The translations under genes were made by a program, and so were the position numbers. DNA of 54,206 nt, taken from an uncultured bacterium (GTDB lineage: Bacteria; Verrucomicrobiota; Kiritimatiellia; RFP12; UBA1067). Where the stretch lies: positions 1 to 54,206 of the forward strand of contig CADCAK010000009.1 of assembly GCA_902799385.1 (NCBI GenBank), given 5' to 3'. Below, in pieces: positions 53,354 through 54,206 of this stretch (position 1 is its first letter; every line of letters begins with the position of its first letter). Below the pieces are notes generated by a model. The model ran no database searches, was not told the DNA's origin, and worked only from the letters and a program-made list of their open reading frames with translations.

Positions 53354-53863
53354 CTACTTCGATTTCTTGTATGCATCGGCCAAGACCTTCGGCGCGGAAT
53401 AGCCTTTATTCTGCCCTTCCGCGTTTTTCGCCTTGCCCCACTTCGCCTTGTTCGCGTTCCAGCACTGAGTTGCAAAGGCATAGAGACGGCTTTCATCTCC
53501 TTTATAGCGCCTGTCCACAAGAAAACGTCCGAAACTTTTTAACTGCTTTTTCATGAACTCGGTCTTGGGCCCCCTGCCCCCGACTCCGCGCCTTCTACCG
53601 GGCTTTCGCCGGCCAACGCAATGGGCAGAGTGGCCATGCGTGTCTGTTTCAGAGATATGGTTGATGCAGCTCAATACATTGCGTAGGTCGGCATTGTCTG
53701 CGCGTAGGTCGGCATTGTCTGCACGCAGAGCGGCATTGTCTGCGCGTAGGTCGGCATTATCTGCACGCAGAGCGGAATTCTCTGCGCGTAGAGCAGCAAT
53801 CTCTGCCGAATGATCGGCAAAGCATTCGCCATTGGCGTAAATCGATTTTGCGAGAAGTTCCAT
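53354..53863 (-). CDS. coiled-coil protein with heptad repeats and basic C-terminus
   Basis: A 169-residue protein from the ATG at 53861-53863; a GTG seven codons upstream is possible. Residues about 20-60 are near-perfect heptads of the form LRADNAD/LRADNAA, a dimerising coiled coil. A basic linker (GRRKPGRRRGVGGRG) leads to a C-terminal region (MKKQLKSFGRFLVDRRYKGDESRLYAFATQCWNANKAKWGKAKNAEG) that could bind DNA. Function unknown. Confidence 0.6.
   Translation of the reverse strand: MELLAKSIYANGECFADHSAEIAALRAENSALRADNADLRADNAALRADNADLRADNADLRNVLSCINHISETDTHGHSAHCVGRRKPGRRRGVGGRGPKTEFMKKQLKSFGRFLVDRRYKGDESRLYAFATQCWNANKAKWGKAKNAEGQNKGYSAPKVLADAYKKSK
53681..53805. repeat. 21-base tandem repeats coding the heptads
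   Basis: About six 21-base units, alternating GCGTAGGTCGGCATTGTCTG and CACGCAGAGCGGCATTGTCT types on the plus strand, each encoding one seven-residue heptad. Confidence 0.85.
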
Positions 53864-53892
53864 AATTTCCGGAACTGTCCCCACAAAAGAGA

Positions 53893-54206
53893 ATGCAAAA
53901 GACCGAGTATGTATTCCGTGCGCCGATTTACCCTACCAGCATGGCAAGGCATGAGGCAGGCAGACAAAATCGACACGCAACCATGCGCAACGGCAAAATA
54001 CGTTGCCGTACGCAACGTCTTGCGAAACTTGGATTTGCACATGCTCTCAATCAGCCTTTTAATGCGAATAAAATGTTCAAGCCTGTATATGCGATGCAGT
54101 ATCGCATCCTGAATTTCGCAGATGCGCCCATCCGAGATGCAAACAACCTCATCGCGCTGCACAAGGAAGACATTCAGGCAAGACACGGCACGCCGCCTAA
54201 GCAGCA
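53893..54206 (+). CDS. possible gene, N-terminal part (runs off right edge)
   Basis: A frame open to the window edge starts MQKTEYVFRAPIYPTSMARH and continues through NRHATMRNGKIRCRTQRLAKLG and HALNQPFNANKMFKPVYAMQ to RDANNLIALHKEDIQARHGT. It resembles no family I know. An opposite-strand frame over the same bases is also open, so the coding strand is uncertain. The region is more AT-rich than most of the window. Confidence 0.3.
   Translation, partial: MQKTEYVFRAPIYPTSMARHEAGRQNRHATMRNGKIRCRTQRLAKLGFAHALNQPFNANKMFKPVYAMQYRILNFADAPIRDANNLIALHKEDIQARHGTPPKQ

Noticed and set aside
53681..53805. Possible CRISPR array at 21-base repeats
   Set aside because: The repeats are contiguous, in frame, and encode coiled-coil heptads.
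53671..54186. Minus-strand frame over the right end of the window
   Set aside because: Its 3' half is a shadow of the heptad repeats (MPTYAQT pattern). Its 5' half competes with the plus-strand frame, and neither is firmly supported.
53354..54206. Diversity-generating retroelement (template/variable repeat)
   Set aside because: No reverse transcriptase is present in the window, and the repeats are short tandem heptads without adenine-specific variation.

Overview
The window looks like a chromosomal segment of an uncultured, GC-rich bacterium of the PVC superphylum, most likely Kiritimatiellota or a close Verrucomicrobia/Lentisphaerae relative. This is inferred from gene content: several HU-like/DUF4469 DNA-binding proteins, a DUF2723 membrane protein, a MurC-MurB fusion, a divergent FtsZ and remnants of a Ser/Thr kinase. 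No rRNA or tRNA gene was seen, so the taxonomy is not proven. The code is standard, with TGA used as a stop throughout. Promoters share an extended -10 (TGGTATAAT), and several genes start so close to it that leaderless mRNAs are likely.

Layout. 1-427: 5' end of a class II fructose-bisphosphate aldolase gene. 502-7131: an RND multidrug efflux operon (outer-membrane lipoprotein, pump, adaptor, TetR repressor) with an AcrR-like operator inside the promoter. 7128-9932: thiC, thiH and a TSCPD protein. 9984-29008: a 19-kb accessory and defence island. It carries a frameshifted DUF1016 nuclease, a four-gene Wadjet-like SMC system in the order B-C-D-A, an IS30 element with a nonsense mutation, DUF4186 and UPF0158 genes, a three-gene operon (K+ channel, membrane-anchored DUF4041/GIY-YIG protein, membrane coiled-coil protein), an intact DUF1016 nuclease, an AlbA_2-type regulator, a Fic protein without its catalytic domain, and an HU-like protein. 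29299-31010: thiG, thiF and thiS under a TPP riboswitch. Strand and gene order suggest the island split an ancestral thiSFG-H-C operon.

31027-39032 is the cell-wall and division cluster: a murC-murB fusion pointing left, and ddl-ftsQ-ftsA-ftsZ-mutL pointing right with stop/start overlaps from ftsQ through mutL. 39029-45434 holds a NamZ-like muramidase, a small hypothetical gene, a branched-chain aminotransferase and a large DUF2723 membrane protein. 45468-50431 is fhs-cpaB-FHA/tadA-tadB, a partial Tad pilus locus behind formate-THF ligase. 50496-54206 holds two HU-like/DUF4469 proteins (one frameshifted), a small lipoprotein-like protein and unknown genes.

The most unusual signals lie in the island. 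Five short, decayed copies of the 5' end of one Ser/Thr kinase gene sit directly behind accessory genes, often sharing the stop codon, as if they were scars or anchors of cassette exchange. Several island proteins carry simple tandem repeats in their linkers, two of them with unit lengths that are not multiples of three, which could make them phase-variable. The channel/DUF4041/coiled-coil operon is the best candidate for an undescribed system.
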